A stretch of 64,000 bases of DNA, from NCBI GenBank assembly GCA_026545765.1, contig CM048839.1, positions 56,917,177 through 56,981,176 of the forward strand, written 5' to 3'. The first letter of the stretch is position 1, and each line of letters starts with the position of its first letter. The notes beneath the pieces were generated by a model. That model was not told the origin of the DNA and did no database searches. It worked only from the letters and a program-made list of their open reading frames with translations. The DNA comes from Plantago major (Eukaryota; Streptophyta; Magnoliopsida; Lamiales; Plantaginaceae). Made by a program: the position numbers and the translations under genes. Positions 44,977 through 55,730 of the stretch are shown piece after piece.

Positions 44977-45875
44977 GGGAAAATTACAAATACCACCCCT
45001 GCAATATAGCCTCTTTTCAATTTAGCCCCTTCTATTCAAACAATTACAGATGAACCTATTTTTTACACACGAAACCAAATGTAATTACAGATAGACCCAA
45101 AAGTCAACTTTTTCACCCATTTTATCTTTTCTTTATAATTCAAAAATTCATTAATTCTCCATTATTACAAAATAAACCCAAAAATATTTTCAACACTCAC
45201 AAATAAACCCTAACATTTTTTATTCTTCAAATTTACTACCCACCATCTCCAACCATCTTCCACCACCTCCAACCACCACCATTATTCTTCCACCACCACT
45301 TCTAACCACCACCTCCAATCTCGAACAACTTATTCTTCCTCCCTCCATCTTCTTCTTCTTCCTTCTTCAAAAAAGCTCCGATCGGAGCTGTGAATAGCTC
45401 CGATCAGAGCTCTAAAATAGCTCCGGCGAGGAGCTGCATACAGCTCCAAACCGGAGTTGCTAACAGCTCCGGCGAGGAGCTAGTAGCTCCTCGCCGGAGC
45501 TATATATAATAGCTCCGATCGGAGCTTTTCACAGCTCCGATTGGAGCTTTTTTGAAGAAGGGAGAAGAAATGGAGGAGGAAGAAGAAATGGGGAGGAAGA
45601 AGAAAAAAAAATTGGGTATATTTTGAAAATAAATTTTATTGGGGTTTAATTTACAATAATAATGAGTCATTGTTGTAATTTATAAAACATTAGAGTCCAA
45701 TGTGTAGTAAATTGAAGATTGTAAATTGCAACTAAGTACAATTCATTTTCTTTTCCATTTATTTTATTTCTGGTCAACTCAAAAATCAGGTTTTGGGTGT
45801 ATCTGTAATTGTTTGAATAGAAGGGACTAAAATGTAATTGGCCCAAATTTAAGGGGTAGGAAAATTAATTTCCCC
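44977..45875. mobile_element. Foldback Mutator-like element (MULE-2), 9-bp TSD
   Basis: The direct repeat TAAATTCTT flanks it at 44968-44976 and 45876-45884; removing the element restores alignment with Sirevirus copy 1. The ends are GGGAAAATTACAAATACC and, on the other strand, GGGGAAATTAATTTTCC. Both arms share CTATTCAAACAATTACAGAT (45032 region and inverted near 45800-45823). Most of the 899 bp is one imperfect inverted repeat. Its centre (45362-45560) holds nested palindromes such as AGCTCCGATCGGAGCT. No transposase ORF. Confidence 0.85.
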
Positions 45876-45884
45876 TAAATTCTT

Positions 45885-47216
45885 TGAACCTATCTGAGAG
45901 TTCTTCATTCAAGGGTACTTTCTTGTTTCCTTCATAGAATACTACATGGACAAATTTTTCAATCTTTTGTGTCCTTTTGTTGTAGATTCTATAAGCTTTG
46001 CTATTCATTGAATAACCAAGAAATACTACATCATCTACCTTTGGTTAAAATGTTCTTAGATATTCTTTACCATTGTTATGAACAAAACATCTGCAACCAA
46101 ACACCCTTAAATGTTTGGTACTAGCGGGTCTACCAATCAATAACTCATAAGGAGTCTTATCATGGTGTTTGTTGATCAAACATCTATTTTGAGTGTAGCA
46201 TGCTGTATTTACAGCTTCAACCCAATAGATTTCACTTATTTCAGTGTTAGCAAGCATTGTTCTTGCTGCTTCTTTTAGTGTCCTATTTTTCCTTTCGGCA
46301 ACACCATTTTGTTGTGGTGTCCTTACTGAAGGTAGTTGATGTTGTATACCATTGCAAGTGCAAAACTCTTTTATGTACTGGTTCACAAACTCAGTACCAT
46401 GGTCTGTTCTGATCACAGATACCTTGTCATTTTTCTTGACTTCAAGCTTGTTCAGAAGGCTTGGTATCTCGACCCTTGTGTCAAATTTTTGTTTGAGGAA
46501 AACAACCCAAGTGAATCTTGAGTAGTCATCCACAATAACTTGACCATACTTCTTTCCTACATAACTGGTTACTGAGGACTTAAAGAGATCCATATGTAAC
46601 AGTTGTAGTGGCCTCACAATGGAACGTCAAGTTTTAGACTTGAAAGTTGTTTTTGCTTGTTTCCCTAATTGGCAAGCTGAACATACACCATCCTTTTTGT
46701 ATGCCATTTTAGGTAATCCAACAACCAACTCTTTCTTGGCTAGCTTGTTCAGAGTTTTGAAATTCAAGTGACTCATCCTTTTGTGCCATAACCAATTTTC
46801 TTCAGTGTAGCTAGATTGACTCTCCATGAGGCATTCTTCAGTTGTGGCAGATGCCCAGTCAGTAACATAGAGACTTCGTTTTTGCCTAGCAACCAAGACT
46901 ACCTGCTTTGACTCATTGTCAATCAATTTGCATAATTTGGATTTGATCTTCCCTGAGAAACCCTTGTTAGCAAATTGACTCTGCATAGAATATTATATTT
47001 CAATCCCTTCACATGTAGTACTCCAGTGATTGTAAGGGCTCCAATTTTCAGATCTCCATATCCTACGGTTGGATTCACTTCTCCTCCTACAAATCTGATA
47101 TCTGGTCCTGTATCACATACTCTGTAGTTAACCATATTGGCTTTGTCTCCTGTCATGTGCTTCCCACACCCACTATCAAAATGCCACGTTGGATTCTTCT
47201 TTAGAGTGTTCTGCAC
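45885..47216 (-). pseudogene. pol: Sirevirus copy 2 protease and integrase
   Basis: The protease motif DSGCGKHMTGDK is near 47150-47180. The integrase zinc finger (WHKRMSHLNF ... CSACQLGKQ) and DDE core (LHMDLF, IRTDHGTEF, QNGVAERKN) are all recognisable in 46045-46986. One break lies at about 46620. The C-terminal end is disrupted before MULE-2. It is closely related to copy 1. Confidence 0.88.
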
Positions 47217-47249
47217 AAAACAGGAACCATGGAGTTAGGTTCTCATTCC

Positions 47250-49761
47250 AACAATGGAACCATCTAGACTAAAGTATCTCCCAGTAGGAATTCATTTTTG
47301 AATGAATCTCTTTGGGACATGCTTTTGTCTAGAAGGAACATAAGGAGGAATTCTAGGTAAATGACTAGCATCATTAATATCAATAACTATTTTCCTTCTT
47401 GGTGTGTTCCTTGGTGCTCCTCGTGGTGCGTATAGATACCTGTCAAGTTGCTGAGTCTGTTTTTCAGCGAACATAGCTTTCCTTCTGAGATGTCTTCTAG
47501 CCCTGGCATTCAGATTGCTTTTAGCTTGTTCTTTCTTCCACTTCTGATGGTTGCTGTGAGCAAATTCATCCATCGTTCGTGCTCTAGTTTGTAATCATGA
47601 GCAAGTTGTTTCCCGATGGCTTTATAGCCAATGCCATTTCGAGAACGTGGTGCCGACAGAGATCTCCTCTTAGTAGCCTTACTAGTCTCTGGTTCATTTT
47701 TCTTTCCAGAAAATGTGACATTAGAAAATTTGCCAGCTCCAGAAATCTTCCCTTTTTGAGAGACAGAGCACAGTGGGGGATTCCACTTTCTAGTGTGTTG
47801 TTCCTTTTCAAGAACTTTCCCATCAGATTTCTTTGAGACTTGTTTTTTCCTCAAAGGTTTGGTCGCGAATGCCTTTCCTTTGTCAGCAAACCTTGGCTTT
47901 CTGACCAATGCTATAGGTTGTTTGGGAACCACCTTGTTGACTACTAACAAATGTCATTCTTTCATCTCTCTTGTTCAGAGTGGTAGAACTATTTGTTTGA
48001 GTATCTAGCCCAAGTCCTCCTTTTTCTGAGACATCTCTTAGGTAAGAGTGTACCTCAGTGAGAGTGTCACAAGCTTTGGCATAGGATTGGAAGGACAATT
48101 CTTTCTTTTTGAGTTCATCATTGTCAGAAACAAGACCTTCACACTTCTTTTGAAGTTTATCCATTGCTTCTTCATGTAACTTTCCTGTCTCAATTATCTG
48201 CGCCTTTAGAAATGCATTCTCAGCATCCTTTATCTCATATAGCTTCCGCAGTTGTGAGCACTCCTTTTCAAGAGATTTATTTTCTTCCTCAAGAATTTTG
48301 GTTCTAGTTTAGACAACCATAAATTCTCTTTCATAAAGATCCAGCTCTTTTCTGAGGTGTTCTAGACCTTTGATTCCTTCCTCATCACTCTCATAATTTA
48401 TAAATCGAGAAATAGTGGTTACCTCATCAGCCATTAGGCATGGCCTGATGTTAGAGCAATCTGGATAGACCTCCTCAGCAACCCCGCACATTTCTTTCTT
48501 CTTTTGACCAAAGTCAACCAATTCATGAGTGATGCCACACAACTCTGGTGATGGAAGTTTAGAATCATCTGAGTCTTCATCCTCAGACTCAGAGTCAAGA
48601 TCAAGAGCATCCAGTCGAATTTGAATCTTCTTCGTTTCCTCAGTGATCATAGCTCTCTGACTTTTCTTGAAATTTCTCCTATCTTTCTTGTCACCTGTCG
48701 TAAGCTTGTTGTAAGCTGGGAAGTCTCTTTTGAAGTGACCAGGTTTTTTACAATAGAAACAGACATCGTTTCTAATTTCTGCTCCCTCAGTACTCGATGC
48801 TTGCTGAGCAGGCTTGTTCAGCGAGCTAGTCAATTGCATACTTTTGTACTGGTGATAGTTGGAACCTAGATGCTTTTTCAGCTTCTCTTTGGTCCTTCTA
48901 CTTTCTATTTCCTGTCTGACTTATTTTCTCATATACTTTACAGCAAGAGCATTTTCCTCACTCACCTCTTTAGTATCCTTCTTTTCAGAAGTCCCTTAAG
49001 TTACTAGAGCAACATTTTACGATGTTTCAGCAGTCATATGTCCTCTTTGCTTTGTCTCATAGTTGACAGTTGCCAAGTGTCAGAAAAGCTCCACTGGAGT
49101 GATGTTAGGCATTCCTTGGTTAAAATAGAAGTACTGAGTATGTTCCCAGTTATGATTCAAGCTTCTCAAGATAGTCTTAACCTTTCTAGAGTTAGTATCT
49201 CTCACTTTCACCAAGTGCAGCCATTTCACTCATCAGTGTTGTAAACCTGAAATCAAGTTCCTCAAGTATCTCGGTGGGACCTTGTTTGAAATTTTGGAAT
49301 TTGAGCTTCAAAACTTAAAACTTGTTTTCCTTTGTTATCTCAGACCCGGCACAGATTTCATCAATCAGTGACCAGGCTTCTTTCGCCATTTTTGCACACC
49401 ACAGTTTGCACTGTATGTGATCCGGAGTAGAACGAATAATGATGTTTCTTGCTTCACCATCAAGCCTATTTCTCATGGAATCTTCCGATGTCCCGAGATG
49501 TCTGGGCTTTGGTTCATATGCAATTTCACCAGTTGGTCTTGCACTCGATGTTGTATCAGATGTGGATGAACCAGCAGCATCTGTTTCCTTATCTCGACCA
49601 TTTGAAACTTCAATGACCTGCTTTTCTTATAGAATGACAATGGGGCCATTCTTTATAACTTCGATCATTTCGTTACTGATAGCTTCCAGGTGAAGCATCA
49701 TGTTGTTCTTCCATTTCTCATAGTTCTCTGGCTTGAGAACGGGTGCATCGCTCAGAGACAT
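47250..49761 (-). pseudogene. gag: Sirevirus copy 2 gag (broken)
   Basis: The ATG at 49759-49761 (MSLSDAPVLKPENYEKW) lies 102 nt inside the PBS. A stop occurs near 49630. The zinc knuckle at about 48730-48775 reads CFYCKKPGHFKRDF: the last Cys is replaced by Phe, so zinc binding should be lost. The coiled-coil part follows at 47883-48400 and the basic part at 47292-47950. Confidence 0.85.
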
Positions 49762-49863
49762 CCTGCAGCAAACACTAAACAAACATATAAAGTGTACGTT
49801 GTATGCTGTTAATGGGCACTTATCTTGGATCTAGGTTCAGTGCAGAAGGTTAAAGAACCTCCT

Positions 49864-49875
49864 GCCCTGATACCA
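49864..49875 (-). other. Primer binding site of Sirevirus copy 2
   Basis: The minus strand reads TGGTATCAGGGC, one mismatch from the initiator tRNA-Met match, 2 nt from the LTR edge. Confidence 0.82.
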
Positions 49876-49877
49876 CT

Positions 49878-50680
49878 TGTTGGTCCGAATAACGACAAAG
49901 TAAAAGACTGGGGGAGGGGTGAATTGTCTTTTCAAACTTTTGACGATAAACCAGTTTCTCAGATAACTGGGAAGGTATCAGATACTTATATTCAGAGAGC
50001 GGAAGACTTCAGTGATAAGTGCACGTGCACAATAGGCTATAATGTGTGTAAGTACTCAGCAAGCAATAAGTAAGTAGTAAGTAAAGTGTAATAATTAAAT
50101 AACAAAGCAGTTTATAGTGGTATCTGAGGGTGGCGTAATCCCTCAACTAATCCAGTCGCCCATTCTCAAGACTTGAATCCACTAAGATAAGATGATGAGT
50201 TCTCCTTACAAAATCCTATCCCTTGATCCCTTTTACACTAGGTTCCCAACCAAGTGTTACCCCTGAGTTGTTCCCTGGTTTTCCCAACCAAGTAATTCCT
50301 GTACTCAGTAACCTTTGTGCTATTCCTTAGTTTCCCTAATTAAGTACTTCCTATGATCAACACCTTTGTGGTGTTGGTTACGGTAGTTTGCCAGGTGAGC
50401 AGGTTCTTAATAACTTATACAGTTATCTATGAATGCTCTGTAGTATCAAGCTTACTTAATACACTTTTCAATGTTTGGTAATTTGTTCTTTACTGACCCA
50501 AGTCTTGCTGTTGTTCAAGAGAATGAATCGCATATATAAGTTGCAACTATATCCTGGATTCAACTCCATCACAATATACAATTCTCGTTAAGGATCAGGA
50601 TACTTAGAACTTTCGTTCTACTTAGAATTCAAGAGATTTAGTTGTAACAGTAAGCTAGAGAGTGAGAATGTATGGACCGG
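49878..50680 (-). repeat. Sirevirus copy 2 5' LTR, partial
   Basis: Begins TGTTGGTCCGAATAACG, as in copy 1, and aligns with about the first 800 bp of 9869-11453 in plus coordinates. Similarity ends near 50675-50685, within AGAATGTATGG, where another copia LTR starts. Confidence 0.8.
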
Positions 50681-50692
50681 GATTTCCTATAA

Positions 50693-52295
50693 TGTTGACC
50701 AGTGTATACAGTACACCAAAGAACAATATTGAACAGTGTCTTAGCTATATTGTATTATACAATGTATATAACCACAAGTTAAATACACACTAACACTAAG
50801 GTTAATCAAGTATACCAAAGAGCACTATTACTTAGTTTCTCTAATGCACTGGATTAGACATGACAGAGCAAATCCTAGATGTCTTAAAACTGCTATACTT
50901 GTTTACAGTTAGGCACAACGGAAGTCTGGTAAGTATGTAGAATACTAGAACAAGTGTATTCAGTATACCGCGGAACACTATAGAGTAGTGTCATCGATAT
51001 ACAGAAACAGACAGTGTATTAAACTATAGAAGTTAAATACACAAACAGAATAAGCATAGCAGAATATAGGTAGAGTATATATAATACTAAAACTACCTTT
51101 GTTGACTCAGATAGCCAAGACAGCAAAATTCAACAGTAATCAAACTTACACAAAGAAGAATACAATGAGTACTTTAGTGTATTCAATACACCTAAGAACA
51201 CTATCACAAAGTGTCTTCGATATACTGAATTGAGCAGAGTATTAACTAGAACAGTTAATACACTAACACACTACTAATCTACAGAACAAAATAAGTACAC
51301 AGCAAAAAGTAAAGACACTAAGTGTGGGTTTTCTAGAAGGTTAATATATTATAACCTTCCGAGCCTTATAGGCAAATGTAACTCACTACAATAATTAATT
51401 ACAAGGACACTCCACAGCTTAATTACAGAAATTCAAGCTATGGATGAATAAGCTATTGAATTGACACACAATTCTACTCTAGTACAAACTAGATTGAAGC
51501 TTAGGGGAATATAAAAGCTGTGCAGTGTAGTGAATACACTCAGAACGACTGTATGAACTTCCACACTTTTTGTGAACTACAACTAGCTTGTTATATAGGT
51601 TTACAACCCTAGACGCTAGATGGTAAGTTCCTTTTTTTGTTGCTGCAGAAGATCTTGACTTGAATTTTCGAATTCTTCTCTTAGGAATATTTTCCTTTGA
51701 TCTCTTCTTCAATAAGGAAAGTGCATATTTGCTTTCCTTATTGTTTCTTCCTTTATGCTTGCTTTACATGCTTTCCTTCATCTTTGATTTCTTTCCTTCT
51801 TGTTTCAGCCGCCAGTCATATACTTGGAATATTCAGATTTCCTAAGTATATATCCTCAATATCTTTGTCGCAAATTCTCTTGGTCTACAATAAGGAAATA
51901 ATTCTTCTTTGATCAGATTTGCTTTCCCACTTGGATTCGAACTCTTTCTAGGTTTCAATTTCGAATCCCTTGACTTCTTTGAACCTGCAAAATTAACCTA
52001 AAACCGTGGAACTAGGTTAAGGTTAATTTAGGAACATATCGAACAAGTACTAAAGCTGCAGTTCGAATAGGTGTTGTGAAAACACCGCCGTAACACATGT
52101 ACTTTCTAACCTGTTTAATGTCCTAAATAAGATAACTCAACTTGGAAACTAGTGAAGTTGAATAAAGGTAAAATATAGTAACTCAAGTGCAATTACAAAT
52201 ATAGTAACTCAAGTGTAGTCTTAGTGTTGTGAAAACATTGACTCAAGTGCAGTCTTAGTGTTGTGAAAACACTGACTCAAACACTTGCACTTTCA
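50693..52295 (-). repeat. 3' LTR of the third copia element
   Basis: On the minus strand it starts TGAAAGTGCAAG right after the PPT and probably ends GGTCAACA at 50693. Three degenerate repeats start at about 50701, 50953 and 51176, each opening AGTGTAT.CA.TA.ACC. One copy has the near-perfect palindrome GTGTATTCAATACAC (51177-51191). A TATA-like CCTATATAACAAG lies at about 51590-51602. Confidence 0.65.
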
Positions 52296-52310
52296 TTCTC
52301 CCCCTTTTTG
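52296..52310 (-). other. Polypurine tract of the third copia element, with further copies
   Basis: The minus strand reads CAAAAAGGGGGAGAA. Similar tracts lie at about 52343-52353 and 52431-52447, so three purine tracts precede the LTR. Repeated PPTs are known in Sirevirus-type elements. Confidence 0.7.
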
Positions 52311-53112
52311 CCTTTCTTCACAAAACTTCACTTTCACTTACTGTTACTCCCCCTTAATATTAGACCTGGAATAACATTAGTAGAACAGATTCACAAAATG
52401 ATTGTGCACAAGCATAAGTCAGAGTAACCATTTCTCCCCCTTTTTGTGAGGAAAGCAAAAACATAGTGACCGAAGAAAAAATGACTTTTCCAAGGTCTCG
52501 GAAGGACTTGCACCAGATGTACAAGTACCCGAGTTAGGAAAAGACAAGAAAAGACGAGGATAGAGAGAAAGAAAGATCTTTAGAAGGAAGGGTAGGTTAG
52601 GTTATAGGCTTGAGAGAGTTTAGCCTGGTTTGTGAGCTTGTGTGGTGGAGGATATGAGGGAATGAGTCTAAGACGGATCTATCTGTCAACTCGATCCAGA
52701 ACAGCAACCTAAACCACAAGTTAGTACACAAGATAGCTGCACAACACAGGAGAGTTAGAAAATAGAAAATCTTCAAGGTTGAGATAATTTAAATTTAAGA
52801 AATAATTAGGTCTCATGAAACAATTTGATTCAAAACTGCATATTTCTTAAATAAAGTCGCCCAAAAGATTATTTTCGCTCCCCCTGAACACTTACCAGAC
52901 TCCTAAGATCTTAACCTATATGAGATGCAAATGTAGGGTGATTTATATGATGCAAAGAAAGCAGTGTTGCAAATACACAGAGTAATCAATGGTGTTATCA
53001 GAACATCCAAGTTAACAACTTCAAGTAGACTCATCAAAAACTTTTATAGTACAACTCAACAACCTTTTTAGTGCAAAAAACAACAGGGTGGTACTCTTAT
53101 TTGATATGATTA

Positions 53113-53320
53113 CACACTGAATGTAGGCAGCCTGAATCCCATACACCCCATCAGTAAAACAGGTGAGCACATAGGACTGAATGCAGGCAGCCTGAACTCC
53201 ATACAACCCGGTATCCCAATGCGTACTCATTTACTGTGTCACTTTTATAGAGATAACCTCAAGTCAGTACCAAGCACTGAATGCAGGCAACCGGAGCCCC
53301 ATACACCCTAGTGTCAGTCC
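53113..53320. repeat. Three copies of a 40-bp repeat
   Basis: ACTGAATG(T/C)AGGCA(G/A)CC(T/G)GA...CCATACA(A/C)CC occurs at about 53116, 53178 and 53275, in the 3' noncoding part of the third copia element. Confidence 0.75.
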
Positions 53321-53608
53321 AGACTATATCTAGCTATCCCATCCAATCAAAACATGGGCACATTTATTTAGTCGAGGAAAGACCTTTTATTATTTATTTC
53401 GGAGTAAACCACTATAAGCTGCACCAAGGATTATCAGAACCCACATAAAAACTCAGGTAATGCAACAGAGAGAGAGAGAGAGAGAACAAGAAAACAAGTT
53501 AGGACCTAATGCAGACTTATACACCACAATCAGTCTACAGTGTTGGCCAGTGGTGTTATGGCAACACTTAAATTTCCAGACCTCAGACAAGACTTGAATT
53601 TCCAGATC

Positions 53609-53812
53609 TCAGACAACACACATACCAAGAGACTTCCTCAGACTGAAGAATCTCTCATGATTTAATGGTTTGGTAAATAAATCAGCAGCAATATGATTGG
53701 TTACTATATGTTCTAAGTGAATAGCTCTAGATATGCATGAGTCACTCACATAGTCACAGAAAAGAGAGAACGATTGCCTTTTTATGCAAGACTGCAAAAA
53801 AAGAGTATGCAA
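53609..53812 (-). pseudogene. pol: Copia RNase H C-terminal fragment
   Basis: The frame contains AIHLEHIVTNHIAADLFTKP and FFSLRKSLGM, the usual C-terminal end of copia RNase H. Upstream coding sequence is absent because an Athila-type fragment begins at about 53838. Confidence 0.8.
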
Positions 53813-53837
53813 AAAATAAAAAAATATATATATTGAA

Positions 53838-54305
53838 AAAAGAGAGAATGATTGCCTTTTTATGAGTCTACTGCTGATTGTTACAGAGCTACGAAAAAGT
53901 CCCTTCCGACTTAACTGATTGAGTACATTGCCCTTACCGAGGTATTTGAGGCATCTTTGTGACGTAAGTCACCTTCCTTACCTCTTTATATTCTTGAGTG
54001 ATTGCCCCTACTGGACACTTCCAGGAGTGTGAGAGATTAGTTGCATAGGGTCCACTTGTGAGGGACTACCGTTTTAGACTTAAGTTCTATTTACTTTGGA
54101 AACTAACTTTTTGAACTTGTGCATGTTATCCTGTGAATGTCAGTGTGATGACAAAGCTTCTGCATTTCTTGGGCTTGTTACTTGCATTCGTAGACTCAGT
54201 AGCTTGGGAGCTAGACTTTATTTTGGGTCTATGTATTTTTTGTTTTTTCTAGGTTTTTAGAGAGTTTGTTGCTTGAGGACAAGCAAGAGTTCGGTTTGGG
54301 GAGTT
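53838..54305 (+). repeat. Athila 3' region with PPT (truncated element A)
   Basis: Aligns with about 60870-61303 (AAAGTCCCTTC, TTAACTGATTGAGTAC, CTACTGGACACTTCC, TCCACTTGTGAGGGA). It ends with the hairpin-like GCTTGAGGACAAGC and PPT GGTTTGGGGAGTT (54293-54305). A 24-bp motif at 53841-53864 repeats 53763-53786 in the neighbouring copia fragment. Confidence 0.75.
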
Positions 54306-55730
54306 TGATGACTCGGTTTTATACCGTCTCATTTGATCTTTTTTACCATATTTTTGTCATCCTTGAGTGTATTTTTATTTAGTTTTCCTAGTGTATTTTT
54401 ACTTGTTTTGTTCTTTGTATGTTTTGTAGATATTTAGCTAAACCGCGCTAATGGAAGGCAAAATGGTGTATTTTATATGCATCTACAAGTTATGGAGTTC
54501 CAATGCCCCGTGTGGACGCTAGAAGTGCAGCGGGAAGACCAAAATATCGAGAATTGGAGTAAAAAAGGCGTCGAAGGGCAAAACAGGCAATCTAGAAGAA
54601 GCTGGCGGTATGATTATCAAACGGTACGCCATGACAACTTTCTATTTTACGAGAAAAGCTGGCGGCGCTTGATTAAATCATGGCGATGCCAGTTTTCTCT
54701 TTTCCATTCCTTCTGCGATTTTGATTCCTAATTAATTTCAGACTTCGTTTTCTTTTCCTTGTATTAGTAAACATCGAGATTTTACTTTTCATATCAATTC
54801 TATGGTGAAGAACAATACCTTACTCTAGAGCTAGACCTAGTTTTCAAGGCAATTACCCGATTTCGAGGTAATTGAACCGTTTTTCCCTGTAATCTGAAGA
54901 TTGACGTTGATTGGGAGATTATCTACACAACTTTGGCATCGATTCGTTTTCATTCTACAATTTCTACCTAGGATTTGTGACAACGAAGGGTAAAATTGTA
55001 TCAATCTATTCGAATCTCTATTTTGTGCTTGAGATTATGTTTATTGCTAGTGTGATTATGCTTTCGCTTGTCATGAGTAGCTAAACACCCCCTTTATGGG
55101 GTGGTGACCGATTCAATGCATGCTAGCTAGGGTTTATGTGATTCGAAGTGCATCGGGATTCGACTACTTGTGCTTTTTAGATCAATTACTATTTCTGCTA
55201 TCATGTTTGATGATCTCCTACACAAAATCACTGTTAGATTAGGCATTTAATCAATACTCCCAAATGTCTTTCGTCTTGCTTGATTTAATAGTTAGTTGCA
55301 AACGGTGATAGTAGGATAGTCAAACTGATTATAGCCTAGTGAAACTGACACCTTCATTAGTGCTATTCGTTTTTGCACTCAAGACTCTGACAACTTGCAT
55401 AGTCAATCCCGTGAATCACATATATCCTGCTAGCTAGCTTGTTGACGTTACCACTCCATAATTTTCCCCATTGATATCTTAATCTCGTTATTGTTAATTC
55501 GGTTTCTAGTAATTGCAAGTAGTTATTTACTTTAGTCTATTATCTCGCCGCCAAGGCAAATCAACTTTTACTGCTTTTCATATTGTCACTTTTATTCGTA
55601 AACAAAACTCAGCCTAGTTAAGTCCTTCGAGACCGACCTCGGGTTAACTCCACTACACTACAGGTTTTCGTAGTGTTGAGGATTAACTCTTAGCTTTTAA
55701 ACAAATTTAGAACTTTGATTTGACACATCA
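54306..55730 (+). repeat. Athila-type 3' LTR, subtype Y
   Basis: 1425 bp, TGATGACTCGG ... TTTGACACATCA, directly after a PPT, so it is a 3' LTR. It matches the LTR at 14702-15956. Its end is joined at 55731 to the 3' part of a gag gene without PBS or leader. Confidence 0.82.

Larger units (their letters stand above)
43391..50680 (-). mobile_element. Sirevirus-like Ty1/copia retrotransposon, copy 2 (truncated at both ends)
   Basis: Same order and strand as copy 1: partial LTR, PBS, gag, protease, integrase, RT, RNase H. It ends within RNase H at about 43391 and its LTR stops at about 50680, where another copia fragment starts. A Mutator-like element (44977-45875) separates integrase from RT. 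The env-like ORF and 3' LTR are missing. Confidence 0.88.
50693..53837 (-). mobile_element. 3' end of another Ty1/copia element
   Basis: On the minus strand: RNase H C-terminus (53609-53812), about 1.3 kb of 3' sequence, PPT (52296-52310), then an LTR of about 1.6 kb (50693-52295). The 5' part of the element is missing. It interrupts or replaces the LTR of Sirevirus copy 2. Confidence 0.75.

Noticed and set aside
54306..55730. 5' LTR of the Athila pol element that follows
   Set aside because: A PPT and 3' region precede it and no PBS follows, so it is the 3' LTR of another element.
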